Of a stretch of 64,000 nt of DNA, positions 8,933 through 18,259 are shown one piece after another. Source of the stretch: Ochrovirga pacifica (GTDB lineage: Bacteria; Bacteroidota; Bacteroidia; Flavobacteriales; Flavobacteriaceae); the NCBI RefSeq assembly GCF_000220525.1, contig NZ_AFPK01000063.1:62001-126000 (forward strand), given 5' to 3'. The number at the start of each line of letters is the position of its first letter. Position 1 is the first letter of the stretch. The notes below the pieces were generated by a model. That model was not told where the DNA came from. It did no database searches and worked only from the letters and a program-made list of their open reading frames with translations. The translations under genes were made by a program, and so were the position numbers.

Positions 8933-9952
8933 TTAGCAAACTGTTTTTACAGTTTTGATAATACGTGCAGCAATTTTATATGGATCTCCGTTAGAAGCTG
9001 GTCTTCTGTCTTCTAACCATCCTTTGTAACCTTTTTCTACAGCGATAATTGGAATACGGATAGATGCTCCACGGTCAGAAACTCCCCAAGAGAAATCTGT
9101 AATGGCAGCAGTTTCGTGCTTTCCAGTTAAACGTTGGTCGTTAAATTCACCATAAACAGCAATGTGCTCTTTTACTACAGGACGGAAAGCTTCACAAATT
9201 TCTGCATATTTTTCTTTAGAACCGCAAGTTCTTAATACAGAGTTAGAGAAGTTTGCGTGCATTCCTGAACCATTCCAATCCATATCTTTTCCTAATGGTT
9301 TTGGGTGGTACTCAATGTAGTATCCGTAAGATTCTGTTAAACGGTCTAGTAAGTAACGTGCAATCCAGATTTCATCTCCAGCTTTTTTAGCTCCTTTAGC
9401 AAACAACTGGAACTCCCACTGTCCACATGCAACTTCTTGGTTGATTCCTTCAAAGTTCAATCCAGCTTCAATACATAAATCTGCATGCTCTTCAACCAAT
9501 TCACGTCCGTGAGTATTTCTTCCACCTACTGAACAGTAGTACATACCTTGTGGCTTTGGATATCCTCCTCTTGGGAATCCTAAAGGCAATTCTGTTTCAG
9601 TATCCATAATAAAGTATTCTTGCTCAAAACCAAACCAGAAATCGTCATTATCATCGTCAATAGTAGCTCTACCATTAGATTCGTGTGGAGTACCATCAGC
9701 ATTGTATACCTCAGTCATCACTAAGTATCCATTTACTCTTTGTGGATCTGGGTAAATAGCAACTGGCTTTAAAATACAGTCAGAAGAACCACCTTCTGCT
9801 TGTAATGTAGATGAACCATCAAAAGACCAGTTTCCAAGTTCTTCTAAGGTACCTTGAAAGTTTTCATGCTCCTCAACTTTGGTCTTGCTTCTTAAGTTTT
9901 GAGTTGGTGTGTATCCATCTAACCAGATATACTCTAATTTAATTTTAGCCAT
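8933..9952 (-). CDS. glnA: Glutamine synthetase, type II (eukaryote-like)
   Basis: 339 residues, much shorter than GSI (about 470) or GSIII (about 700), and matching the GSII family. Beta-grasp domain (KLEYIWLDGYTPTQNLRSKT, WSFDGSST) precedes the catalytic domain with FGFEQEYFIMD, NGSGMHANFSN and TGKHETAAITDFSWG, which supply metal, glutamate and ATP ligands. It makes glutamine from glutamate, ammonia and ATP. It is monocistronic, with its own promoter and a shared terminator. Confidence 0.95.
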   Translation of the reverse strand: MAKIKLEYIWLDGYTPTQNLRSKTKVEEHENFQGTLEELGNWSFDGSSTLQAEGGSSDCILKPVAIYPDPQRVNGYLVMTEVYNADGTPHESNGRATIDDDNDDFWFGFEQEYFIMDTETELPLGFPRGGYPKPQGMYYCSVGGRNTHGRELVEEHADLCIEAGLNFEGINQEVACGQWEFQLFAKGAKKAGDEIWIARYLLDRLTESYGYYIEYHPKPLGKDMDWNGSGMHANFSNSVLRTCGSKEKYAEICEAFRPVVKEHIAVYGEFNDQRLTGKHETAAITDFSWGVSDRGASIRIPIIAVEKGYKGWLEDRRPASNGDPYKIAARIIKTVKTVC

Positions 9953-10002
9953 AATAAAATATTAATTTAATAAAATGTTTATCTTCTTTTAATTAACCGA
10001 AA

Positions 10003-10032
10003 CAAATATATAACAATTATTGAAACATCCAA
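10003..10032 (-). promoter_or_regulatory. Bacteroidota-type promoter of glnA
   Basis: On the minus strand a TTG (10032-10030) is followed after 19 bases by TATATTTG (10010-10003), matching the -33 TTG / -7 TAnnTTTG pattern. It is about 50 bases upstream of the glnA start, leaving a short AT-rich leader. Confidence 0.55.
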
Positions 10033-10199
10033 CGAGCAAACTACGTATTTTTACGTAGCAGAGACAATTTTATATTAAAGATGATTTAACACATTCTTAA
10101 AACTGTTTTTTATCATACAAATAGGTTGTTCAAAAAATATGTGGTCGCTAAAATTCAAATACCTAAATTTGCAATTCCATAAAAACACGAAATTATATT

Positions 10200-11387
10200 A
10201 TGAGCTCGGAAGTAAGTAAAAGATACAGCCAAAGAGGAGTTTCGGCATCTAAAGAAGATGTACACAATGCTATTAAAAATGTAGACAAAGGATTATTTCC
10301 CAAAGCATTTTGCAAAATTGTACCTGATTATTTAACACAGGACGAAGATTATTGTTTGATTATGCATGCAGATGGTGCTGGTACCAAATCTTCTTTAGCT
10401 TATATGTATTGGAAAGAAACAGGGGATGCTTCTGTATGGAAAGGAATTGCTCAGGATGCTTTAATTATGAATATTGATGACCTACTTTGTGTAGGTGCAA
10501 CAGACAATATTTTATTATCTTCTACCATTGGTCGTAACAAAAATTTGATTCCTGGAGAAGTAATTTCTGAAATTATTAATGGAACCGAAGAGTTGTTGGC
10601 CGAGTTAAAAGATTTTGGAGTAACCATCCATTCTACCGGTGGAGAAACCGCTGATGTAGGAGATTTGGTAAGAACCATTATTGTAGACTCTACCGTTACT
10701 GCCAGAATGAAACGAAGTGATGTAGTAGACAATGCCAATATTAAAGAAGGAGATGTAATTGTAGGATTGTCTTCTTATGGACAAGCTTCTTACGAAAGTA
10801 TGTATAATGGAGGAATGGGATCTAATGGATTGACATCGGCTAGACACGATGTTTTTCACAAGTATTTAGCCGAAAAATATCCTGAAAGTTTTGATGCTGC
10901 TGTGCCTAGTGAACTGGTTTATTCTGGAAACACCAAACTTACAGACTCTGTAAAAGATGCTCCTATTGATGCAGGTAAATTGGTATTATCACCTACAAGA
11001 ACATATGCTCCCATTATTAAAGAAATACTTTCAAAATATACTCCTGAACAAATTCATGGGATGGTACATTGTTCTGGAGGAGCACAAACAAAAATTTTAC
11101 ACTTTGTAGAAAATTTACATATTGTAAAAGACAATCTATTTCCAATACCTCCTTTATTTCAATTGATTCAGGAAAATTCTGGAACTGATTGGAAAGAAAT
11201 GTATCAAGTTTTTAACATGGGACACCGAATGGAATTGTATGTTCCTAAAGAAATTGCGGATGATATTATTAAAATTTCATCATCCTTTAACGTTGATGCA
11301 CAAATTATTGGACGTGTTGAAACCGCTAAAGAAGCAGGAAAAAAATCATTAACTATAGAAAGTCCTTACGGAACATTTAATTATTAA
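10200..11387 (+). CDS. purM: Phosphoribosylformylglycinamidine cyclo-ligase (AIR synthase)
   Basis: 395 residues, somewhat longer than the enterobacterial enzyme but usual for Bacteroidota. The AIRS N-domain shows MHADGAGTKSSLAYMYW and the ATP-binding GVTIHSTGGETADVGD; the C-domain shows GMVHCSGGAQTKILHF. It makes aminoimidazole ribonucleotide in purine synthesis. A TAAATTTG element at 10164-10171 fits a -7 box, but I do not find a convincing TTG partner at the right distance. The gene ends at a strong hairpin. Confidence 0.93.
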   Translation: MSSEVSKRYSQRGVSASKEDVHNAIKNVDKGLFPKAFCKIVPDYLTQDEDYCLIMHADGAGTKSSLAYMYWKETGDASVWKGIAQDALIMNIDDLLCVGATDNILLSSTIGRNKNLIPGEVISEIINGTEELLAELKDFGVTIHSTGGETADVGDLVRTIIVDSTVTARMKRSDVVDNANIKEGDVIVGLSSYGQASYESMYNGGMGSNGLTSARHDVFHKYLAEKYPESFDAAVPSELVYSGNTKLTDSVKDAPIDAGKLVLSPTRTYAPIIKEILSKYTPEQIHGMVHCSGGAQTKILHFVENLHIVKDNLFPIPPLFQLIQENSGTDWKEMYQVFNMGHRMELYVPKEIADDIIKISSSFNVDAQIIGRVETAKEAGKKSLTIESPYGTFNY

Positions 11388-11414
11388 TTTATTGCTCTAT
11401 TAGGCAATTTATAC

Positions 11415-11450
11415 AAAACGCTCTTCTTTAAATTAAGAAGAGCGTTTTTG
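11415..11450 (+). terminator. Rho-independent terminator after purM
   Basis: A 14-bp perfect stem (AAAACGCTCTTCTT / AAGAAGAGCGTTTT) with a 6-base loop, continuing into a T-rich tail. Confidence 0.88.
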
Positions 11451-11527
11451 TTTGATTTCTTATCAAAAGAAATCTTTTTTTCTAGGTACAATTTCTTTAT
11501 TATTGTATTGTTAAGATAAAAAAGAGC

Positions 11528-12103
11528 ATGGACGATTTTCTTATAGGAATTGGAAAAAGAATCAAATCAATTAGAAAGAAAAAAGGAATTACAATTAGCA
11601 ACCTAGCTAGTACTGCTGGTGTTAGTAACGGACTGATTTCTAGAATAGAAAATGGAAGAACCATTCCATCACTACCTGTTTTATTAGAGTTGATAAGTGC
11701 TTTAGAGGTGGATGCAAGTAATTTTTTTGAAGGAGTAGAGAAAAAAACTGGAGCAAAATACATTCTTATAAAAAAAGAAGAAAAACAATTGCTTGAAAAG
11801 GAAATAGAAGCCGAAGGTTTTACTTATTTTCAAATCTTTGGAAAAAGCCTAAATGCTGTTGGTTTTGAAGCTGTTGTACTAACTATTTCTCCTAATTCTA
11901 AAAGAGAAAAAGTAATAACCGATGCATGGGAGTTTAAATATGTTTTATCTGGATCCTGTGTGTATTTAATAGACAACGAAGAAATTGAAGTAAACCAAGG
12001 AGACTCTCTATACTTTAATGGTAGATTGCCTCATGTTCCTATCAATAAAACAAGCACAGACTGCACCATGCTTGTCTTGTATTTTTACTCTGAAAATAAT
12101 TAG
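11528..12103 (+). CDS. XRE-family regulator with C-terminal cupin domain
   Basis: 191 residues. A lambda-repressor-like helix-turn-helix lies at about 8-62 (GITISNLASTAGVSNGLISR), and a cupin fold at about 115-190 (AWEFKYVLSGSCVYLIDNEE, GDSLYFNGRLPHVPIN). Such XRE-cupin proteins sense small ligands and control nearby catabolic genes. It lies tail-to-tail with the class III PLP enzyme, 9 bases apart, and is the only regulator beside the phosphonate-type locus, so it is the obvious candidate controller of that operon; this is inferred from position only. Confidence 0.85.
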   Translation: MDDFLIGIGKRIKSIRKKKGITISNLASTAGVSNGLISRIENGRTIPSLPVLLELISALEVDASNFFEGVEKKTGAKYILIKKEEKQLLEKEIEAEGFTYFQIFGKSLNAVGFEAVVLTISPNSKREKVITDAWEFKYVLSGSCVYLIDNEEIEVNQGDSLYFNGRLPHVPINKTSTDCTMLVLYFYSENN

Positions 12104-12112
12104 AAAAAAGCT

Positions 12113-13438
12113 CTATAGAAGCTGTAGTCCAGATTTTAAAGTTTGTAATGTATAATCAATTTCATCTTTGGTAATAATTAAAGATGGTTTTAGATTTAAT
12201 ATATTTCCTTGAATCAACTTAAAAGAAACCCCTCTTTCTAAGCAATAGTTCATTAACTGATGTGCTTTTTGCACAGCTCTTTTTTTAGTGTGTTTACTTT
12301 CTACCAAATCTACTCCTAGGTTTAAACCTAAACCTGTTATTGTCCCAACACACTCAAACTCTTCTTGCAACAAGCTTAATTCTTGTTTAAAATAACTTCC
12401 TAAAACTTGTGTTTTTGCTACAAGGTCTTGTTCTTCTATACAATCAATAACAGCTTTAGAAACAGCAGCACATAATGGATTTTTTTCGTGTGTATAATGA
12501 CCAATAGATTTATGAGAAATTACATCTAAGTCTTTTCTTCCTATAATACCTGCATAAGGTACTACTCCACCCCCAAAACCTTTACCTACGACCAATAGAT
12601 CTGGAGTTACAAAATGCTCTGAAGCAAACATTTTTCCTGTTCTTCCAAAAGCGGTATAGATTTCATCAAAAATTAAAAGAATATCATTCTTACTACATAT
12701 TTCTTTTACTCTTTGCCAATAATACTTTGTAGGAACAGTTGAATTGTAAAAAATAGGTTCTGTAATTAATGCTGCAATTTCTGTATTATTTTCTACTTGT
12801 AGTTCCAATTGTCTTAAATATTCATCGTCTATTTGTTGCGAATCTGTCCATCCCCAAGGATTTCTGTAATAATCTGGTAATTCTAGATGTATGGCTCCTG
12901 GCATCATAGGGCCTAAACCTTCTTTAAAATGTTTGTCTGCCCCAATTGAGATTGCCTGAAAACCAGCACCGTGAAAAGTGCCATAATACGATAGTGTTTT
13001 CCATTTTCCTGTGGTGTGTTTTGCCAACATAACAGCCATTTCAACAGCTTGAGAACCTCCTGGACAAAACAGTACTTTTTCCAATCCTTGCGGACTTATA
13101 TTGATAAGTTTTTCTGCAAGTGCAACTGCGGGTTCATTGGTAAATCGTCTTGGAGAAAATGACAATTGATTTTGAAATTGTTTTTGAATGGCTTCATAAA
13201 TTTTGGGATTGTTGTACCCAATGGTATGCACTCCGTTTCCGTGAAAATCTAAATATTTAGTACCATTCTCATCGTACAAATAAGCCCCTTCTGCTTTGCT
13301 AACCACATTAAAAACTGGAGTTGATAGAGATTGATGGTAGAAACTAGCAGCATCTCTGTCTAATAAATTTTGAGCTTGGCTAGACACCGATACTTGATTT
13401 CCTAAATTCCTTATATTTTCTCCTTGATTTACACTCAT
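12113..13438 (-). CDS. Class III PLP enzyme of phosphonate locus (PbfA-like lyase or aminotransferase)
   Basis: 441 residues with a complete class III aminotransferase fold: FHGNGVHTIGYNNP near residue 65, CPGGSQAVEMAVML (PLP phosphate site), FDEIYTAFGRTGKMF (PLP-pyridine Asp) and VGKGFGGGVVPYAG (Schiff-base Lys). By context it belongs to the set encoded beside PhnX-like hydrolases and FAD oxidoreductases. One such relative, PbfA, is known to be an ammonia-lyase on 1-hydroxy-2-aminoethylphosphonate rather than a transaminase. Either reaction would yield phosphonoacetaldehyde, the substrate for the next gene's family. Sequence alone does not separate the two. It is the last gene of the operon, 1 base after the HAD gene. 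Confidence 0.75.
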   Translation of the reverse strand: MSVNQGENIRNLGNQVSVSSQAQNLLDRDAASFYHQSLSTPVFNVVSKAEGAYLYDENGTKYLDFHGNGVHTIGYNNPKIYEAIQKQFQNQLSFSPRRFTNEPAVALAEKLINISPQGLEKVLFCPGGSQAVEMAVMLAKHTTGKWKTLSYYGTFHGAGFQAISIGADKHFKEGLGPMMPGAIHLELPDYYRNPWGWTDSQQIDDEYLRQLELQVENNTEIAALITEPIFYNSTVPTKYYWQRVKEICSKNDILLIFDEIYTAFGRTGKMFASEHFVTPDLLVVGKGFGGGVVPYAGIIGRKDLDVISHKSIGHYTHEKNPLCAAVSKAVIDCIEEQDLVAKTQVLGSYFKQELSLLQEEFECVGTITGLGLNLGVDLVESKHTKKRAVQKAHQLMNYCLERGVSFKLIQGNILNLKPSLIITKDEIDYTLQTLKSGLQLL

Positions 13439-13439
13439 C

Positions 13440-14123
13440 TTACTTCAAATTATTAATTACTGTATCTAATGCTGCCAAAGAATCTAAAATATAGTCTGGG
13501 TTTGCAGTTTCTAATTGCTCTTTGGTTTGTGCTCCCGATAAAACCCCCACGGTTACGCCACAATTTGCATTCTTTCCTTCTTGTATATCTACTGCAGAAT
13601 CTCCTGCTTTTAGCACCCAAGAAGGGTTTTCTATTCCAAATAATTCCATCGCTTTGTAAATCATATCAGGCTTTGGCCTTCCATTTTTCACATCATCAGC
13701 CGTTATTAATGCATCGTAGTGCTGTTCTTTTTTCCAGTTTAATTTTTCTAACAATTGATTGGCAACTAAACTATTGTATCCTGTGTTTAATACTAGTTTA
13801 ATATTTTTCGTTTTCAATTTTGTAAACATTGCTTCTACTCCATCAATTGCTTGTACATCCAAATTTTGGTAAGCCAAATCCAATGCCTTTTTAAACTCTT
13901 GAAAAATAATTTCAGAATTCAATTGGTCAGACAGCTTTAAAAATGACAAAACATCTTTAATTGCTTGATGTTTTTCTTTTCCTGCTCCTAATTGTAAAAC
14001 CAATTCTAGATTTACCTCTGTGGTATATTTATAAATCGTGTTGTATAGCGTTTTGTAAACCACATTTTTCTCATCAATTGTGGTTCCTGCCATATCAAAA
14101 ACCACCATTTTTATTTTTGTCAT
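13440..14123 (-). CDS. HAD hydrolase, phosphonoacetaldehyde hydrolase (PhnX)-like
   Basis: 227 residues. HAD motif I is VVFDMAGTTIDE (nucleophile Asp10, acid Asp at the PhnX-type MAGTT), motif II LNTGYNS, motif IV KAGDSAVDIQEGKNANCG. The cap segment GAGKEKHQ has a Lys three residues before a His, which from memory resembles the Schiff-base lysine region of PhnX; this needs an alignment. Phosphonatase-like HAD enzymes cleave the C-P bond of phosphonoacetaldehyde to acetaldehyde and phosphate. PhnX itself is about 270 residues, so this is a shorter cousin. It is 9 bases after the FAD gene. Confidence 0.75.
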   Translation of the reverse strand: MTKIKMVVFDMAGTTIDEKNVVYKTLYNTIYKYTTEVNLELVLQLGAGKEKHQAIKDVLSFLKLSDQLNSEIIFQEFKKALDLAYQNLDVQAIDGVEAMFTKLKTKNIKLVLNTGYNSLVANQLLEKLNWKKEQHYDALITADDVKNGRPKPDMIYKAMELFGIENPSWVLKAGDSAVDIQEGKNANCGVTVGVLSGAQTKEQLETANPDYILDSLAALDTVINNLK

Positions 14124-14132
14124 CTGTTCTTA

Positions 14133-15293
14133 TTATCTGTTAATTATGTTGTTTAAACTCATTTCTGAAAAAGCTGGACTTCCTGTCATTCCTTTACCTC
14201 CAATTCCTGTTACTATGTGAATGTTTTTTTCTATTTGCTGCTCAAAAACATCCTGTTCTTTACATTGCGAATACATCCCTACCCATCTTTTATCTATCTG
14301 ATAATTAGGCAAATTCATTATTTTCTTTGATTCTTCTATCATAAAATGGTCTAAGTCTTCATTTCTATCAAACCCTATTAAGTCTGCCTTAACTGCATCT
14401 TGATATTCATGAGAGTCTCCCAAAATCACAGAACCATCATTTACTTGTTTAAACAAAATATGCACCCCATATTGATTGTGGTATGCTTCTTTATTTTCCT
14501 TATCTTTTATACTTTGAAAAGAAGGACATTCATAAAAAGATTCATACCTTCTTATAGTCCAACCAGTTAAAACAGAAGGTGCTAGTGTATAGTTTTTTTG
14601 AGGTTTGGTACGTAACATTTGTAATTTAGACACCACCAAATCACTTTGATTAAATAATTCTGGAAACAAAATTTTAAAATCACTTCCGTTACAAACAATT
14701 GCTTTTGATGCTATAAACTTCTGATTGTTAGCTGTTGTTGCAAGTACTTCATTTCCTTTGTCTTCCAAATCTTTTACTGTGTTGTTAGAAAAAAATTCTA
14801 ATTGATATTTTTCAATCAATAACTTGCGAACTCTATGAATCATTAAGCTAGGATCTACATTCATTTCTTGCGGAAAGAACAAAGCTCCTTTTGCGTATTC
14901 CTTCTTTAAACCAGCACAGCATGCTATACTCTGTGCCTGTGTTAACAAATGAGATTCGTAATTATTACTTTTGTTTATTTGTGAAAGTTCTTCTATTAAC
15001 TGTAGTTCCTCGGTATCAGAAGCTATATAAATACTACCAGACTGCCTAATGGTAATGTCTGTTAGCTGACTGATTTCTTGATAAATTTCTAAACTTTTTC
15101 TTCCAATATTTTGCCACTTTAAGTCCATTCCCGAGGGTACTATTTGTCCAAAGTTTCGAACAGTAGCCCCTTGCGGAACCGTATTCTTTTCTAGAAGTAC
15201 TACTTTTAATCCTTTTTTTAAAGCATGATACGCATGAAACGTTCCTAAAATCCCTCCTCCTACAATAATTAGGTCGTATTTTTTATGATTCAT
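14133..15293 (-). CDS. FAD-dependent oxidoreductase, phosphonate-associated (TIGR03364 / PbfC type)
   Basis: 386 residues of the DAO fold: FAD-binding YDLIIVGGGILGTFHAYH at the N-terminus and GIGGKGMTGSPAFSE at the C-terminus. This clade is repeatedly found with PhnX-like HAD proteins, and characterised relatives oxidise 2-aminoethylphosphonate and N-methylated forms to phosphonoacetaldehyde. Family assignment is from memory of these motifs and from context. Its start overlaps the MFS gene end by 11 bases, so the two are translationally coupled. Confidence 0.75.
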   Translation of the reverse strand: MNHKKYDLIIVGGGILGTFHAYHALKKGLKVVLLEKNTVPQGATVRNFGQIVPSGMDLKWQNIGRKSLEIYQEISQLTDITIRQSGSIYIASDTEELQLIEELSQINKSNNYESHLLTQAQSIACCAGLKKEYAKGALFFPQEMNVDPSLMIHRVRKLLIEKYQLEFFSNNTVKDLEDKGNEVLATTANNQKFIASKAIVCNGSDFKILFPELFNQSDLVVSKLQMLRTKPQKNYTLAPSVLTGWTIRRYESFYECPSFQSIKDKENKEAYHNQYGVHILFKQVNDGSVILGDSHEYQDAVKADLIGFDRNEDLDHFMIEESKKIMNLPNYQIDKRWVGMYSQCKEQDVFEQQIEKNIHIVTGIGGKGMTGSPAFSEMSLNNIINR

Positions 15294-16557
15294 AAATGAT
15301 GTGTTTTGATTGAGCTGTTATTTTTTGTTTGTTCTTAAAAAAGAAAAATGAGAGCATTGCTACTACAATGGCTAAAACTGAAACCATCAGAATTAGATAA
15401 GAAAAGAAGTGTATGTACGAGCTGTTTTTCTCTCCGAAATTTTTGTAAAGCAAAATGCAAACACTACCTAAATAACCAAAAGCATCGGAGATATAAATTA
15501 AAAAGCCTACATTTCCTTGAATTTTAAAGGTGGCAATCATTCTATCGTAAAACAATCCCTGAAATGGTATGTAGCAAGCATACATTCCAAAACCAGTACT
15601 CATCATCCACCATACAGCATTGATTGTATTTGTATAAAAAAGAAAAGTGGCTAAGGCAATTAAAACTCCTCCAAAAAACAATACCCAATGGTAAATAGCA
15701 AAAGCTTTTTTGTTCTTTTTAATAGAACCTATCACTATCATTAATAACAGAACAGAAATTGCAATAGGTATTTCCGAAAAAGAATAAACAGTAATACTAT
15801 CTACATAACCTAAAGAATCCCAAATTTCTCGTGCAAAATTGTCTCTAAAGTCTCTAACCCCAGTGACAAAAACATAAAAAATAATTATTAATGTTAATGG
15901 AATTGCAAATTCTCTATACAGCAAAAAACGTTCATGCTTGTTTAACGGAGCTCTTTTAGACCTTAACTGCTCATCTTCTAAAGAAGGTTTTGGCAACTGC
16001 TCTAACAAATAAGCAAAAATTAATAAAGGAAATACAAATAAAGCTCCCACTATAAAGGGCATCCAAAAAGCATTGAAACCCCAAGTATCCATTACAAATT
16101 TACCTACAGATTTTACTACTCCTGAAGACACAATAAAGCTAGAGCATAGAATAACCCCTAAGATTTCGGTTGTTTTTCTTCCTTCTAAATATGAGAATAC
16201 AATTCCCCAAATCATTCCCAATGGCAAACCGTTTAAAAATAAACATAGAATATTGTACGGTGCTGGTACCAAGGCAAAGCCTAATAAGGCAAATTCTGCA
16301 AAAGTTATAAAACTTATTAAGTACAGAAAGCGTTTAGAGTTGGGCATTTCGGCAATCCATTTAATTCCTAAAAACTTAGAAAGTGTATACCCTATTACTT
16401 GAGCAATAACCAATAGAATTTTATAGTCAATTCCCCAAAATTGTATATCGGAAAAGGTGGCTACTGTAAAAGGTTTTCGGAAAGCATACATACAGAAATA
16501 GGCACCAAAAGCTGCTATTGCTGCTTGTAATATAAATTTTAAACGATTTATTTTCAT
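15283..16557 (-). CDS. MFS transporter (DUF5690-like), possible organophosphate or phosphonate carrier
   Basis: 424 residues with about 12 hydrophobic membrane segments. The first one carries YFCMYAFRKPFTV, reminiscent of the YxxRK motif of the organophosphate:phosphate antiporter group (GlpT/UhpT), and a RDFRDNFAREIW motif sits mid-protein. It fits an inner-membrane importer for the product released by the periplasmic phosphatases upstream. Substrate is inferred from context; position between phosphatases and cytoplasmic C-P enzymes supports it. Confidence 0.65.
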   Translation of the reverse strand: MKINRLKFILQAAIAAFGAYFCMYAFRKPFTVATFSDIQFWGIDYKILLVIAQVIGYTLSKFLGIKWIAEMPNSKRFLYLISFITFAEFALLGFALVPAPYNILCLFLNGLPLGMIWGIVFSYLEGRKTTEILGVILCSSFIVSSGVVKSVGKFVMDTWGFNAFWMPFIVGALFVFPLLIFAYLLEQLPKPSLEDEQLRSKRAPLNKHERFLLYREFAIPLTLIIIFYVFVTGVRDFRDNFAREIWDSLGYVDSITVYSFSEIPIAISVLLLMIVIGSIKKNKKAFAIYHWVLFFGGVLIALATFLFYTNTINAVWWMMSTGFGMYACYIPFQGLFYDRMIATFKIQGNVGFLIYISDAFGYLGSVCILLYKNFGEKNSSYIHFFSYLILMVSVLAIVVAMLSFFFFKNKQKITAQSKHIIYES

Positions 16558-16647
16558 TATAAAAAAAGGAAATAAGTAGCAGCTTTCTAAACTACGAAAG
16601 CTGCTTTTCTACTAAAACAAACTCAAAATTCAAATAAATGAAACTTA

Positions 16648-18237
16648 TTATTTTGTGGTGATAAAAGAAGCTGTATCAGACCAGTCACTCCAGTTTAAAA
16701 ACTGATCTCTGTATCTAACTCTCCAGTAATAAGTAGTGTTTGGCTCTAATCTTTCAAAAGATTCATCGGTTAAATCATCAAACTTTTGACGGTTTTCGTC
16801 ATAATACCAATTTTCAAACTGTTTCCAACTATTACTTGCTTCTTTAAAGGTTTTGTCTTTAGATAGTTGCCAATGTGAAGCTGCATGAAAAGCTCCCATT
16901 CGTTCTCCTTTAAACAAACTTGCTTTTAAAGTGGTTCCTATATAATTTACCATCTTGTTTACAGGAGACAACACTTGGGGTTTTTCTGGTTTTTTAGTGT
17001 TTTTAAAGACTGTAATCTCATCAGAAACCTCGTTGTTTTTTACGCCATCTTCTACGTTTCCTCTACTTATTCTTTTTAATGTTAATTTAGGATCTTCTGG
17101 ATTAGGATCTACCGTAACCATTACAAAACCATAAGCATCTTGAGTAACCGTAAATTCGTTATAATCTCTTCCTTGGTACTCTCCCCAGTTATCAATAGCC
17201 CCACCTGCAGAAGCTACATTTACCCATAAATGTTTGTGATCTCTAGATTGCCCTCTAGAATATCCATGCGTATGCCCAAAGAAATGCAAACTTGGTTTTC
17301 CTGATGTTTCTGTAAATTCTTCTAACATTTTCACCACTTTTCCTGTAGAATCTTCTTCACCTGGGATCCATAATTCCGATTTGTGTGGATGGTGTAGTTG
17401 AGCAAACACAAAATCAATGTCCTTATTCTCTGCAGTTTCTTTAAGTACTGTTGCTAACCATTGGTATTGTTCTTTTAAATCTCTGTACCCATGATTGGAA
17501 TTCAACCCAATAATTCTAGTATTTCCATAATCTTTATACCACCAGTGTTCGTGATAAGCAGGAGTTCCATTTTCTGGCAAAGAAAAATATTTAAAATAAA
17601 AATTAGAATTGCGTTCATGATTTCCTGGCACTGGGTATACTGGAACCTGCGAAAATAAATCTGCAGCTGGAGAAAAAAAATGATCTTTCCATTGATGGTA
17701 TTTTGCTCCATTTTCTACCAAATCTCCAGGAACCATTACCAAAGCTAAATTTTCGGGCAAACTTCCGTTAAACTCTTTTTCTAAATAAGCAATTACTCCC
17801 TGATTTACAATTTCAGAAAATTTATCAGGTTGTCTGTAATCGTACTGCATATCACTCATAGCAACCAAATTAAAGGTAGTTGCTTCACTAGAAAAAGGAG
17901 GGGTTTTAAATTCATGAATATCAGAAGTCAATTCTCCTGTTTTTACACGGTAATAATACTTGGTAAACTTTTTTAATCCAGTTAATTTTACTTCGTGCAA
18001 TCTTGCTGCTCCATAAGTTACTTTAGAACTGCTACCTGTAGTTGCATGTTTTAGTTTTTTGCGTGTTCCCCACTCTACCACACTCTCTTCCCCATCCGTA
18101 GTTTCCCACATAATTTTTATAGAGGTAGGTTCTGCATCTTGCAAGTATGGTTTTACCAAAAAATCTATTTTTTTCTGTGCAAACATACATTCTACAATTC
18201 CGATAAGTAACAACCCTAAGATTCTATTATTTTTCAT
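16648..18237 (-). CDS. Secreted purple-acid-type metallophosphoesterase with flanking FN3 domains
   Basis: 529 residues from ATG at 18237; a start 78 bases upstream would overlap the preceding gene and bury the signal peptide (MKNNRILGLLLIG...FAQ), so I chose the shorter form. Domains: signal peptide, FN3-like N-domain (25-110), metallophosphatase core with MSDMQYD, PGDLVENG, PGNHERN, LHHPHKS and FGHTHGYSRG as metal ligands in order, and a C-terminal FN3-like domain ending WSDWSDTASF. Likely periplasmic or surface phosphomonoesterase or diesterase in the substrate-processing step. Confidence 0.82.
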   Translation of the reverse strand: MKNNRILGLLLIGIVECMFAQKKIDFLVKPYLQDAEPTSIKIMWETTDGEESVVEWGTRKKLKHATTGSSSKVTYGAARLHEVKLTGLKKFTKYYYRVKTGELTSDIHEFKTPPFSSEATTFNLVAMSDMQYDYRQPDKFSEIVNQGVIAYLEKEFNGSLPENLALVMVPGDLVENGAKYHQWKDHFFSPAADLFSQVPVYPVPGNHERNSNFYFKYFSLPENGTPAYHEHWWYKDYGNTRIIGLNSNHGYRDLKEQYQWLATVLKETAENKDIDFVFAQLHHPHKSELWIPGEEDSTGKVVKMLEEFTETSGKPSLHFFGHTHGYSRGQSRDHKHLWVNVASAGGAIDNWGEYQGRDYNEFTVTQDAYGFVMVTVDPNPEDPKLTLKRISRGNVEDGVKNNEVSDEITVFKNTKKPEKPQVLSPVNKMVNYIGTTLKASLFKGERMGAFHAASHWQLSKDKTFKEASNSWKQFENWYYDENRQKFDDLTDESFERLEPNTTYYWRVRYRDQFLNWSDWSDTASFITTK

Positions 18238-18259
18238 TTTTAATTTCTTTTTGATGATT

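Noticed and set aside
12113-13438. Calling the PLP enzyme PhnW (class V AEP transaminase)
   Set aside because: The motifs are those of class III enzymes, with a GKGFGGG lysine region and FDEIYTAFGRTG; PhnW belongs to another fold class.
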